Source of the DNA: Ricordea florida
Taxonomy: Eukaryota; Cnidaria; Anthozoa; Corallimorpharia; Ricordeidae
DNA length: 64,000 bases
Assembly (NCBI GenBank): GCA_949710005.1
Contig: OX453276.1
Span: 17,380,449-17,444,448 of the forward strand
Reading direction: 5' to 3'
Part shown: in pieces, positions 19,149 to 28,481 of the stretch
Layout: each line of letters begins with the position of its first letter
Numbering within the stretch: the first letter of the stretch is position 1
Notes under the pieces: generated by a model
Seen by the model: the letters and a program-made list of their open reading frames with translations, nothing else
Told to the model about the DNA's origin: nothing
The model's database searches: none
Translations under genes and position numbers: made by a program

Positions 19149-19930
19149 ATGTTAGCATCAACAACGAGTACGAGAACGACTTCAAGCCGTACTCGTACTC
19201 GAAGTCGTTTTCTCAGCTTTCTATGTTGGCGATGATACCGAGTTGGAGTTCATAGAAATAAAATTATGGGATTCCGCATGACTGGGCGCCAAATTTGAGT
19301 CGAGGTAGCGCTTCCACAACAATTTCGAAAACAAACAATGACTCTAAAAAACGTTCAAGACTGCTTCTTAGTCGGTTACGGTCCATCCTCCAGTTTTCAA
19401 AGGAAAATCGATTTTTCGAGGTAACTCGAAGGATGGTTAGTCGCCCTAAAACCCATCAAATTTAACACAACAACCACACCGGATAAAGAAGTAAGTATTC
19501 TTTATTGATATCTTCGACTGTTCGGATATTTTCGACCAAATAAGGGCAATTTTCGGGGTTATTTCGTGAGCCTGTGAGGCCTGTGGAGAGACATGAAACT
19601 TTCCCGGGTAAATGCAAATTTACTCTGTGTAGGGATCATCGCGTTCGGTTGCTTTTCCTCGACTTCAAAAGCAGTATTTTACATAAAACATAATATAAGG
19701 AATGTTCAAGAGAGGCTAGAAACGAAATGTAAATGCATTAAACGATCGGAATTTACCTTTCAAAACCAGCTCTTCCCAGTCGTTCTACCCACTTCGAGTT
19801 TTTGGTGAGAACTCGTCGTAGTGCAACTTGACAGGACGACTTGAAAACGTGGAGATGCGCAGAACGGATGCGCAATACGCAAAATCGCTGATCGCGTTCT
19901 AGAACTCATACTCGTTGTCGATGCTAACAT
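19149..19930. mobile_element. Non-autonomous inverted-repeat element inside the Helentron
   Basis: The left end, ATGTTAGCATCAACAACGAG, pairs with the right end, CTCGTTGTCGATGCTAACAT, giving an inverted repeat of about 27 bp. The left subterminal part repeats CGAGTACGAG and its complement as a small palindrome. There is no coding capacity. The target duplication is not clear, so the superfamily is unknown. Confidence 0.6.
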
Positions 19931-20551
19931 CCTTTTATGTTACAGTTGCTACTGAATGCACAACTTTAGTTATGTTAGAGTTTTCATAAGCTAATTTATA
20001 CCACCCTCTGGTAAAAAGTTAATAAAGGTTGCTGTTAATTTTTTTTAAACGGCGTTTACATTGCTTAGTTTACATTACAACTTGATAGCAGCCAAAGTCT
20101 TTTAATTATCTTTATCTCACAATTATTATAAGGCAAAGATAATTACTGAAATCCACAACAATAAAGTAAAAAATGGAGCTCATAATTTAACCCAAACAAA
20201 GCCTAACCCTACTTTGTTCTGCAACTTCATCGTACATTAGCCTCATTTTATGTTTTAGTTAAAATAAAAGAACCTTTTATTCGCATCTGCATATTTGTTG
20301 CTTTCCAAAAGATGACTTGGATAAACTGTAACTGTTTATTGGTTTAGAACAAAATACTGATACTGCCTTGCAACTCTCCATAAAGAAACAGCATTATCCA
20401 CAAGAACAGATTATTTCCATTCCTGCCTACAGACTGAGTGGCTAACAAGTTATAAAATCACCATCTCCCTTAGAACCTGACCTCTGTTGACTTCAGCTTC
20501 AGGCACCTTATCAAGTACCAAAATCTTTACTTATTATAGATGAAACCACAT
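19931..20551. other. Helentron 3' flank, no gene seen
   Basis: The sequence is AT-rich and non-coding up to the terminal hairpin. Nothing else can be supported. Confidence 0.4.
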
Positions 20552-20567
20552 GCACTCCCGCGAGTGC
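20552..20567 (+). terminator. 3'-terminal hairpin of the Helentron
   Basis: GCACTC-CCGC-GAGTGC is a perfect 6-bp stem with a four-base loop, three bases from the inferred end. Helitron-like elements need such a hairpin as the rolling-circle termination signal. Confidence 0.75.
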
Positions 20568-20570
20568 CTA

Positions 20571-21392
20571 TTTTTCTCTTGGTACACTCCAGCGCTGTGG
20601 CATACTAGTGCAAGTTAGATCATCTGGTAGAGATGTAAGTCCAAACATTTTACAATGAGCCATATAGAAAAGCAGGCCTATTACATGATGGCAACAGCCA
20701 CTTGCACCTGCAACACAGGAACATTTTCCAGTGATGCCCTTGTCCTCCAACTTTACAAATATTTCCAAAAGATGCGGGGGCTCACTTTTTCTCATGGATC
20801 GGAAACATTTACCGGAAACTTTTACTTTATCTGGCAGGTAAGTCACTGAAAGACCTGAAAGATTGTTCATCGAAGGGTACGAAATACTGTGTGGCATATA
20901 GATGCACAACAATCACATTTCAGAGTAAATATTTACTGGATAATTATAATTATATCCCTTTCGTAGGACATGAAATAAATGTGAAAATAAAACACGCACT
21001 CACGTGACGAAATATTGCTCACCCTGAATATTGTGGAGATATCCAGGTTCAGCAAAGAATTTGTAGGCTTTGCTTGTGCTTGTGCCACCAGAAGAGATTT
21101 TCCCGTAGCTCTCTACCTCGGCAAACGTCAGGGTAGGAAAGAGGTGGATATCTTGCGTCGGATTACCGGTAGAACTTCGTTCTTTATACAACAAATATTC
21201 TGAGTACTCCATGGTAACAACAGACCAGTTGTCACAGAAGACAACCACTCTTTGCGAGTAAACTAAATGGAAATCTGTCAGAGGTACCGTATCTTATATT
21301 GAGGGAATGAAAGTTCAAATCTTTTCCAAGGCAAAACAAAGGACTAACAACGAATATTTCAGTTACGGTTGCTTACCTTCGTTGCTCGCCAT
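20571..21392 (-). pseudogene. SWIM-domain 5' exons of the ISL2EU nuclease gene
   Basis: On minus, exon 1 is 21392-21377 (16 nt, starting MASN), exon 2 is 21262-21023 and exon 3 is 20830-20571, all with GT-AG borders and in phase (516 nt, 172 codons). Exon 3 holds a SWIM zinc-finger signature, GKCSCVAGASGCCHHVIGLL (CxC...CxH), typical N-terminal to the YqaJ domain in animal ISL2EU proteins. It ends at PREK, exactly where the Helentron begins, and the frame continues at 8502. Exon 1 and its donor match the transposase first exon at 5270-5285 but for one base. Confidence 0.75.
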
Positions 21393-21546
21393 GAGGCCAA
21401 AAGGTCGTCATGATGGAATAGGTTCCGTATTCTGTCAAAATATGCGAGTGTTCCTTCCAAAATTCGAACAAGTATAATAGTTATATCATTTACAAAACTA
21501 AAAGTTTGAAGGTGAACTCTTTTAGATCGCTCGTGTCGCTTAACCA

Positions 21547-21642
21547 CACTATAATTCTAAATATGGCGGCTGGAACGCTTGCGTCCCAGCATGGCGTTGC
21601 TAGGTGGTATCCAAGCACGTGACCTAATCCTGCAAATGGTCT
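21547..21642 (-). repeat. Right terminal inverted repeat of the ISL2EU element
   Basis: It is the reverse complement of 1125-1222, differing mainly at the C/A after AGACC, three bases near 21607-21612 and around GCCAT. It is followed by the AT duplication at 21643-21644. Confidence 0.85.
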
Positions 21643-22476
21643 ATTTTGGCTTTCACTTGTTCCCACTGTTCCGTAAAGTTCGGTGTTTCAAATTTTCGGC
21701 GGAGAACGGTCATTAGCAAATGCATTTTATTACAGTTTAATTGCTGGAATCCCCTTACTCCACCTGTATTGCCATTGGCGAGTTCTTCCTCACTGAAAAG
21801 AATGTTGATACAAGCAAGGGCGCATGTGGTCATCTGTTTGCCAAGTCGAACGATCCCCTCAATTTTAATGCGTTGCTCTCCCATGGGGCCACTGAAAGAA
21901 GATAGCTGGATGTTAGGCTTGATGGATCTCAGCGGAGCTCGTGGCATGGACATCGGTGAGCAGGCATAGGCTGCTGGCAGCTGAACAGCAGCTGGATAGC
22001 ATCGAAGTTGTTGCTGAGGGGTGAGTCGAGCTGGCAGTTCTTGAAGGCCTGATGTGCAGACTCTAGGGTCGGACTCTCGCAGACAATGTCATCGGAGTTC
22101 TCTCCCTCTTGACACATGGTACTGATAGCATCACCGACAATGCTACCGAATGTTTCGTCATCATCAAATTCATCTTCAATCAGTGCAGAGGATGCTGTTT
22201 TTCCTCCCTCGTTAAGATCTTTTTTGAATGCCGTCAATTCCTTCACTACTTTCATGAGGCTCTGGACTTGCTCTTTCAACTCGTCGAGGATATCAGTGCT
22301 GTCTGTTTGTGTCGAAGCGTCAATGGTCTTCACGAACATTCCTCCATCCGACTGGACACCAGCTTCTTTACTTCAACGTTTCGGCTCTTTCACGAGTTGT
22401 AGCGCCTTTCGCTTCTTATTTTTTTCAGCTCCCAAGTCGTCGAGCATCTCAAGCTAAGATATTTTTGTTCGATTTG

Positions 22477-22633
22477 TATGGTTGCCGAAAAATAGCAAAA
22501 TTAGATACTGGAATATGACGTTATCGAATAAAATTATATTTTATCTAATGAAAATATTTTTATCAAATGAAAAAAATATTTTATCGAATGAAAATATTTC
22601 AGTATCGAATTTTGCTACTTTTCGGCAACCATA
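22477..22633. mobile_element. 157-bp MITE in a BEN-gene intron
   Basis: It has a ~34-bp inverted repeat, left TATGGTTGCCGAAAAATAGC and right GCTACTTTTCGGCAACCATA, with TA at both borders as for a Tc1/mariner-type element. The interior is a tandem of TATCRAATGAAAATATT-like units. Confidence 0.7.
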
Positions 22634-22869
22634 GAGTTAGAATTAGCAACCAAAGAAAATGGAGCAAGGGTTAGGGTTTCTACTAAAACAGTTTGACCAC
22701 TCGTCCTTGTCTTTATACGAGCGCTAAGTTTTTCACTGAATTTTATCAACCAAAAGCTTCAATCAACCAGTTTTTATGATATTTTTTGCAAAATCGAACT
22801 GTCACACCATTTTTGATGTTAAAATTATAGGTTTTAGAATGCAAAACATAAAGTTGTAGGCGTTGGACT

Positions 22870-23345
22870 GCAATCAGTTTAAGTTCCTACTAAAACATGT
22901 ACATTTCGACTTCTCGCCATTCTTATCCATGAATGAAAGTCAACTCAGCTGCGCCTCAATTAGACTGCTAGCAGTCTCTTCTTTTCATAGCCTGCACTCA
23001 ACGGTCGTGCGACATGGAAACATGAATTTGAATTATGCGAGTTGAGATTTTGCGTATTGTGGACAACCTAAACCACAACGGATAATTTTGGGTTTTTACA
23101 TTTGGAATTGAACGCTCAGCAATTAAATGCGACACAATTAAATGCGACGGTTAAAACCATATGCCGAATTTTTTAATTCAGACCAACTCGAATTAGTATT
23201 GTATTCGGCGCATGTAAAATGCGACATTTAAACCAGGCCTTAAACTACTCGCCGTTGCATTCTATAAGAGCGAATAATCAACGAGGCGTTAAAGCCGAGT
23301 TGACTTTCACTCATAGAAAACGAGGGCGAGTAGTTTACCTGTCTT
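22870..23345. mobile_element. Inverted-repeat element containing dispersed repeat copy 2
   Basis: The left arm near 22905-22965 (GAATGAAAGTCAACTCAGCT) is the imperfect reverse complement of the right arm near 23268-23335 (GCCGAGTTGACTTTCACTCA). Copy 2 of the dispersed repeat (23046-23243) lies between the arms. The ends are not sharp. Confidence 0.4.
23046..23243 (+). repeat. Dispersed repeat, copy 2
   Basis: It matches 261-441 in the same orientation with scattered differences and a short internal insertion. The shared core includes GTATTGTATTCGGCGCATGT. Confidence 0.6.
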
Positions 23346-23428
23346 GGTAGAAACTCTAAGGGATTGAGGTTCAAAAACCTATTATTTAATGTACTCTTAG
23401 GCTTAAAATCAAGAATAATTATCCCCTC

Positions 23429-23576
23429 AAAGAGCAACACACACGTGGGCGATTGTGTTCTATTAGTGAAAAGAAAACAGTCGGAGAGCAAATTCGATTT
23501 GCAGTTTTCGAATAGAACACGGCTGAGTTTCTACTTATTGCTGATAGAACACAATCTCACGCATGTTGCTCTTTAA
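23429..23576. mobile_element. 148-bp MITE
   Basis: The left end AAAGAGCAACACACACGTG pairs with the right end CACGCATGTTGCTCTTT. A second inner match is GATTGTGTTCTAT with ATAGAACACAATC. It has no coding capacity. Confidence 0.65.
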
Positions 23577-24132
23577 AGGTTTGACCGCAAGTTTCGACAA
23601 GCTTCCTGTTGGTTCACCCAAAATTTTATTAACTCCATCTTCTTACGAGCAGTGTTTAGACTTTATTTCGCAGTTTTAGTCGTTTGCTTTTCGTTATCCT
23701 TTTCCAAGTTTCATTCATTTCAAGAACTTGAGAGTCATTCATTTCAAGTTCCAATCAGTTTGGCCTTTGTAAAACAATCTCAAATATTGCTCAAATCGGT
23801 AAACGATATACTTTTTCTCAAGGTTCCGCCTTAATAAATCAGTTAGTGAATGTTCAAACCAGGAAAGGTAGACCCAGGCTTGTACGGAGCGAACTTTGAA
23901 TGTCCGTGTCTCTATTTTAATACAGGTTACAAATGTAATTATTGTAAAAAAGAATCTTGATAACTCGAAGCTAGGTAATACGAAACAGTTCGAGTGAACT
24001 AAAGTTTAAGTTATTAGAGATAAACTTAACGGATTGGCTTGGTTAAGGCAAACAAAAAGTTTCAGTTAACCAGGGTTCCAGTTATCGTGATTCTGTGGTA
24101 AAAACTGCCTAACAAAAATGTTAAGTCCTTAC
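23577..24132. other. BEN-gene intron, no feature seen
   Basis: The sequence is AT-rich intron between the exons at 22453 and 24133. I see nothing further. Confidence 0.4.
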
Positions 24133-24614
24133 CTCATCAGGTTTGCTTTGTTTACTTCTCTTGAATGTACTCTCAAGCATCTCCTCTCCACTACGCTTCG
24201 ATGGGACAGGGCGATTCTCTTCTTCAAACAGATGGGCATTGGCTGGGTCATCGACGGATGAATAAATTCTCCTGATGGTTGAGACATTCTTTGCTATCTG
24301 AAATTTGTTACGCTGATAATTAGTCATGAAACAGAGCAGTCTTCTAATAATTTGCATTAGTCTCGTTTTTAAATTTTGCCTCACATTACACTCGACATAC
24401 AAAAATAAATTCCACAGGTAAGAACCAACAATTGAGACGAGCGTGTCAACTAAATTCAATTTGTGATCTGTAAACAACATTTACTTACCATTCAAAGCTA
24501 TGATCGTCGCTGCATAGAACTTGCTGCCGCATCGCACTGTTGCCTCAGCTCCTATCTCTGGTCCACTGCCTAAGAATGCTTCGCCCGTTTCTTTGTTCCT
24601 TAATTTTTTAACCT

Positions 24615-25708
24615 CTACGATAGAAGTTGTTTAATCTGATTTGAAATAAACTAAGCAAAACTTGGGAAGAACGTTGGTATGCTTAGTGAAACTGCGCAGA
24701 GCCATGATTTATGATTGCTTTGATTGTTGCAAGTGATCAAAACTCTTTTTTGGGTCAGTTATATACAAAACGGTATGCTAATTTAAAGCAATTGAGATAG
24801 AGGCGTTTTTTAAAGAACAATGGCTTGTAACTCCACCTCTGATGATATTGAATGGTAAGAACAATTAACTTTAATTAGGGTGCATGCCACCATGGAAAAC
24901 AATACTCTTCTGTTCGCTTAGGCGCGTTTACAACTTGTGCAAGTAGGCTGAAGATTTAAAGAACTTTAACGTTTCGCCTTATAATGTAAATGCAGATTTT
25001 CATTTATCTGACTGGAGCTTTAAGAGAACTTTAAAATGAGATGTTGAACTACTTCTGACGACCACTATAAGCCGAGATTAAACTTTTTTTCATCATTATG
25101 TTCATCTGATGCATTTAACAAGAGTTTCATACATGCACCAAAAAAAAACAAACCAAAGACAAAACGGAAGTACATCTAACTCACACCTCGCGGTTTTGTG
25201 TTTCCGGCTCTATAGCTTCTTGAACTCCACCTCCCTTGAAATCTTTTTGAAATAAGTAAACCGTCTTATTCTTATAAGCCGTTTCCCTTTTACGTATTCA
25301 GTGCAACTATCCTAAAAAAAATCTGAATGTTACTTGAACGTACGGTAATAGATTTTATAACATTTCTGTTATCAACTTTTTTCTCTTACCATTCATATCT
25401 GATCCCTTTAGTAATTTCTTTTTCTTGCCATCTGTTGCGCGGTACAAGAAGCAAATAACTAATTTTCTATTTTTTTTTTCTTCTAGAGAGGTCGCGTGCA
25501 CATCGCGCAGAGTTTTCAATGACGCAACAGTCGCAAATGTGTAATCATGTCTTTCTAAACCGCGAGCGCGAGGTTCTATCGTGCCGTTTCAATAATGGGT
25601 TTATTTACTTTTTACAGACAATAAAGTACAAATGGTTTGCTGATCAATAACAATTTTAATACAGTATAATTGAAGGTAGTCTAGGAAGAGTTGAAAAAAA
25701 TGTGACAA
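24615..25708. other. Intergenic stretch between two minus-strand genes
   Basis: A possible plus-strand first exon at 24820-24854 (ATG with 35 nt, then GTAAGA) and a good acceptor after a pyrimidine tract at 25465-25486 could belong to one unknown transcript, but no coding continuation is convincing. A possible BEN first exon (MALRSFTKHTNV) lies around 24660-24705 on minus. Confidence 0.25.
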
Positions 25709-26394
25709 TTAAAGTTTCGGAGCTACAAGGTCCTCAGTTCCTGGGCGACAAAATTCTCTGATTTCCTTAAAAAGATAATCCGAACGTTCACGGCTCATGC
25801 CTTTGGGACTGATAACTGGAGGAAGCTTTCCAGGCTCTGGTAGATCTGCTACATTTCAAAGAAGATTAAATGCCATTTCTTCTGAATTCCAGTGTTGATT
25901 ACAGAAAACAGTTCCCGGGTGGTCTCTATGAAATCGAAAGTGCTGGTAGCATTTGAGATGTGGCAGCTTTTTGAAATATTGCTCCAGATAATTCATCCAG
26001 TCATACGTTGGGACCAGAACAGTGCCGTTGTGAAGTCCTACTAACTCCGAAGTATTGACGGATGCCGATTCTTCCACAGCTCACGCGATGTCGAATAATG
26101 ATGACGTAAACGTTCGACATGTTTTCTGTTTCAGCAAGCCAAAGCACCAATCTGGAGAAAATTTGGTGTGCCCAGCTACAAGGAAGCTGTACTCTATGGC
26201 ATGGTGAAGCCCAGTCATGACGCGCCAAATATAGTACCAAATGAATGGATTGTTCTTGTTTTGTGAGCTACAGTTATCTGCATGAATCTGCGCCTCGGTT
26301 TCACCTAAACCATGTTGAGTAAAGAAATGGTAAACGTAGGAGATCATAGCGTTAGCTCCTTTTCCAGTGAGAATGTTTTCATCAATTAAGTAAT
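25709..26394 (-). pseudogene. C-terminal part of a DUF7869-like transposon-derived gene
   Basis: On minus the frame reads from 26394 through HADNCSSQNKNN, WRVMTGLHHAIEYSFLVAGH, TKFSPDWCFGLLKQ and SLFDIA to the stop at 25709-25711. Two in-frame TGA codons interrupt it, at about 26080 (after SLFDIA) and at 25856-25858; the first fits CGA-to-TGA decay. The Asn-Cys-Ser-Gln-Asn-Lys block and the GHTKF..D..FGLLK block are characteristic of a large invertebrate family I associate with DUF7869. Its N-terminal part is at 44887-46119, separated by the pogo insertion. The RNase-H-like role is inference. Confidence 0.65.
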
Positions 26395-27129
26395 TACCGT
26401 ATTTTCCGGTGTATAAGTCGACCTTTTAAGTCTTGAAAATCAGTCCAAAAAATCGACCTCGACTTATACACCGGCCAAAAATCACCGGGTGAAAAACATA
26501 AAACTTCGTCAGCATAACAATAGACTCCAAAGTGAAAACACGTAAAAGCAACTACACAAATAACATGGAGAAGAACATTTAATAGTAAATAGCACGATAA
26601 TGAATAAAGGAAATGTTTAGAAATGTGTGGTTTCTTCCCTGATTTGTCTCATTTGTAACCTTGCTACTTTAATAAGTGTACGCTACATTCGGTCTTTCCA
26701 ACTGACATCACACTTAACCTCTTCGTTCCATCACATACCGTCCCTTAAGCTTGATATCTTCGCAGAAATCATCGCTTTTCCTGTAAGTCCATTGGGTCTA
26801 CTTTGTGATGTTATAAGTGAGAGACATTTGTACATAAACTTGATCAAATCCACAGTGAACATCGAATTCTTCGATCGAACAGAAACAGGTCCATACTAGC
26901 TTTGTAACCTAGCAACTAATTTGCGGTAGGTTACTGGAAACGCGTGCCGCGTGCGCGTCAATTATGTAACGAGCACATTGTTATTTACCTGGAAGAGTAA
27001 ACAAAATGCACCAATCAACTTGCTGATAAACAATACAAGGATGCATCACCTAGTAATCATTGAGTTAAGGGTCTTTAATGCAATAAAATCAATCATTTCA
27101 CGTCTATCATTGTGTCAAACAAGAGCTCG

Positions 27130-27359
27130 AAAGACGCCATCCAAACGTATTAAATACAGTGCAAAGTTTAAATTACAAGTAGTGAAGTTTGCAGAAGACT
27201 CGAACAACTGTGCCGCGAGTCGCGAGTTCTGCATAAATGAGAAGCTAGTTCGAGACTGGAGACGACAGATGGAGAAGCTAAACTGTATGCTGAAGAACAA
27301 GTGCGCAAACCGAGGAAAGCAGTGTCAGTGGCCTGAACTAGAGGACAGCATCGGGAAGT
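27130..27359 (+). pseudogene. pogo transposase N-terminus (Brinker-type DNA-binding domain)
   Basis: The frame beginning near PSKRIKYSAKFKLQVVKFAE carries a helix-turn-helix of the pogo/Tigger and jerky type (AASREFCINEKLVRDWRRQM), then CQWPELEDSIGK. The 5' exon border is uncertain. The reading frame extends back to 26951 from a GTG. The codon after Gly-Lys is cut by the gypsy LTR at 27360 and resumes at 33252. Confidence 0.7.
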
Positions 27360-27511
27360 TGTGACATCATGCCTAGTCACATGACCTTAAGAAGAACCAT
27401 GTGCTTGCTGGATTAAAGATATGTCAGACGTGTCGTTGCTCTTATAGAGAACTGTTGTGTTTTTGTTGTATTTATTTCCCTGGTTACGCTTCGTAATAGC
27501 GTAACATTACA
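27360..27511 (+). repeat. 5' LTR of the gypsy element
   Basis: It starts TGTGACATCATGCC and ends GTAACATTACA. It differs from the 3' LTR at about three of 152 positions. Confidence 0.85.
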
Positions 27512-27630
27512 TGGAGTCAGGAGCGGATGATGTCGTGTTGTTGAAAGCCTCTGTGGAAATATTTCCAGCTTTCAAAGCCAATTGAGTGAAGACTGTGTGT
27601 CAACGCGCCGCCATTGTTTAACCCGCGAAC

Positions 27631-28475
27631 ATGCCAGATGAAGCAGAAGCTCCTTTTGCTCCCGGCAATACTCCGCCGTTTACCAGGTTTATTGCTAATG
27701 TATCGCTTCCACAGAAATTTGACACTAAAGGAAACCTAGCAGCCAACTGGAAAAAGTGGATACAGATTTGGAAAGCGTATGAAATTGTCACTGGGTTGGA
27801 CAAACAACCTTCAACGCTTCGCGTCGCCACGTTTATCACATGTATCAGTCCAGATGCTTTGGAAATACACACTGGATTGCCTTTTCCGTCGGATGATGAC
27901 AGGCAAAATATCGACAAAGTGCTCGAATTAATACAGAATTACTGTATAGGCAAGACGAATGTGATTTACGAAAGGTACAGGTTCAACAACCGTCTACAAG
28001 AATCTGACGAGCCGATTGATGCCTACACAACAGCACTTCGCACGCTTGCCGAAACCTGCGAGTTTGGCTCGTTAAAGGAAGACCTTATTCGCGATCGTTT
28101 AGTTTGTGGTATCAGGGATAATAATCTGAGAAAAAAGCTTCTCCAGGAACCGAAATTAACCTTGGATAAATGTCTTGATAGCTGCCGAGCCGCCGAAGCG
28201 ACTAAATTGCAAATGAGAGCCGTGACAAACCAAAACATCGAATCAAGCGACGTCAATGCACTCAAATCAAGCGTCCGTATGGTTGAAGACTGCAAAATTC
28301 TGTGGCAAGTCTCATGAAAGAAACCGAGAAAAGTGTCCCACTTACGGTAAAGTCTGCAAGAAGTGCAAGAATGAGAATCACTTCACTAGCAAGTGCCATC
28401 TTAATGAGAAGAAAACCAGCTCAAAAAAAGAAGAAACCAAAGGTTCCGAAGTCAAGCTCGAAAGAAACCTCTTGA
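27631..28475 (+). pseudogene. gag of the gypsy element, frameshifted
   Basis: The ATG at 27631 opens a capsid-like frame (NWKKWIQIWKAYEIVTGL, RDRLVCGIRDNNLRKKLL) that ends at 28317. An extra base in an A run near 28295 breaks it just before the nucleocapsid part. That part continues in another frame with two CCHC zinc knuckles, CGKSHERNREKC and CKKCKNENHFTSKC. A second A-run shift near 28425 and a TGA near 28475 separate it from pol. It would package element RNA, but it is not intact. Confidence 0.7.
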
Positions 28476-28481
28476 AAGAAA

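Larger units (their letters stand above)
8503..20570 (+). mobile_element. Helentron (Helitron-like) element, about 12 kb
   Basis: It encodes an OTU-Rep-helicase-endonuclease protein and an RPA-like protein, all on plus. The boundaries follow from the interrupted nuclease gene. Its minus-strand frame ends in GAA AAA at 20571 and resumes at 8502 with AAG CTG in phase, so the insertion fell between T and T with no target duplication. A perfect hairpin, GCACTC-CCGC-GAGTGC (20552-20567), lies just inside the 3' end, as expected for Helitron-like elements. T-rich borders make the exact end ambiguous by a few bases. Confidence 0.8.
1125..21642 (+). mobile_element. ISL2EU/IS4EU-type DNA transposon carrying other insertions
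   Basis: The ends are inverted repeats of about 95 bp starting AGACC(C/A)TTTGCAGG, flanked by AT at 1123-1124 and 21643-21644. It encodes a THAP-DDE transposase on plus and a SWIM/YqaJ nuclease on minus, pointing toward each other. This gene pair and a 2-bp AT duplication are, as I recall, the hallmarks of the ISL2EU (IS4EU) superfamily. Without the Penelope-like element plus one copy of its duplication (about 3.9 kb) and the Helentron (about 12.1 kb), the element would be about 4.6 kb. The nuclease gene has a stop, a frameshift and the Helentron, so it is not autonomous now. Confidence 0.8.
21645..24614 (-). pseudogene. BEN-domain gene, 5' and middle exons
   Basis: Exons on minus are about 24614-24489 (KKLRNKETGEAFLGSGPEIG), 24294-24133 (AKNVSTIRRIYSSVDDP to KPDE) and 22453-21645. 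The last exon has a Ser/Thr-Asp-rich coiled part (KEQVQSLMKVVKEL), then a BEN-like domain: IVRLGKQMTTCALACINILF, EEELANGN, LNCNKMHLLMTVLRRKF, NFTEQWEQVKAK. BEN domains bind DNA or chromatin proteins. The frame needs shifts near 22375, 22345 and 21940, so it may be decayed even without the ISL2EU insertion that removes its C-terminus (see 1045-1122). Short introns there cannot be excluded. Confidence 0.6.
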
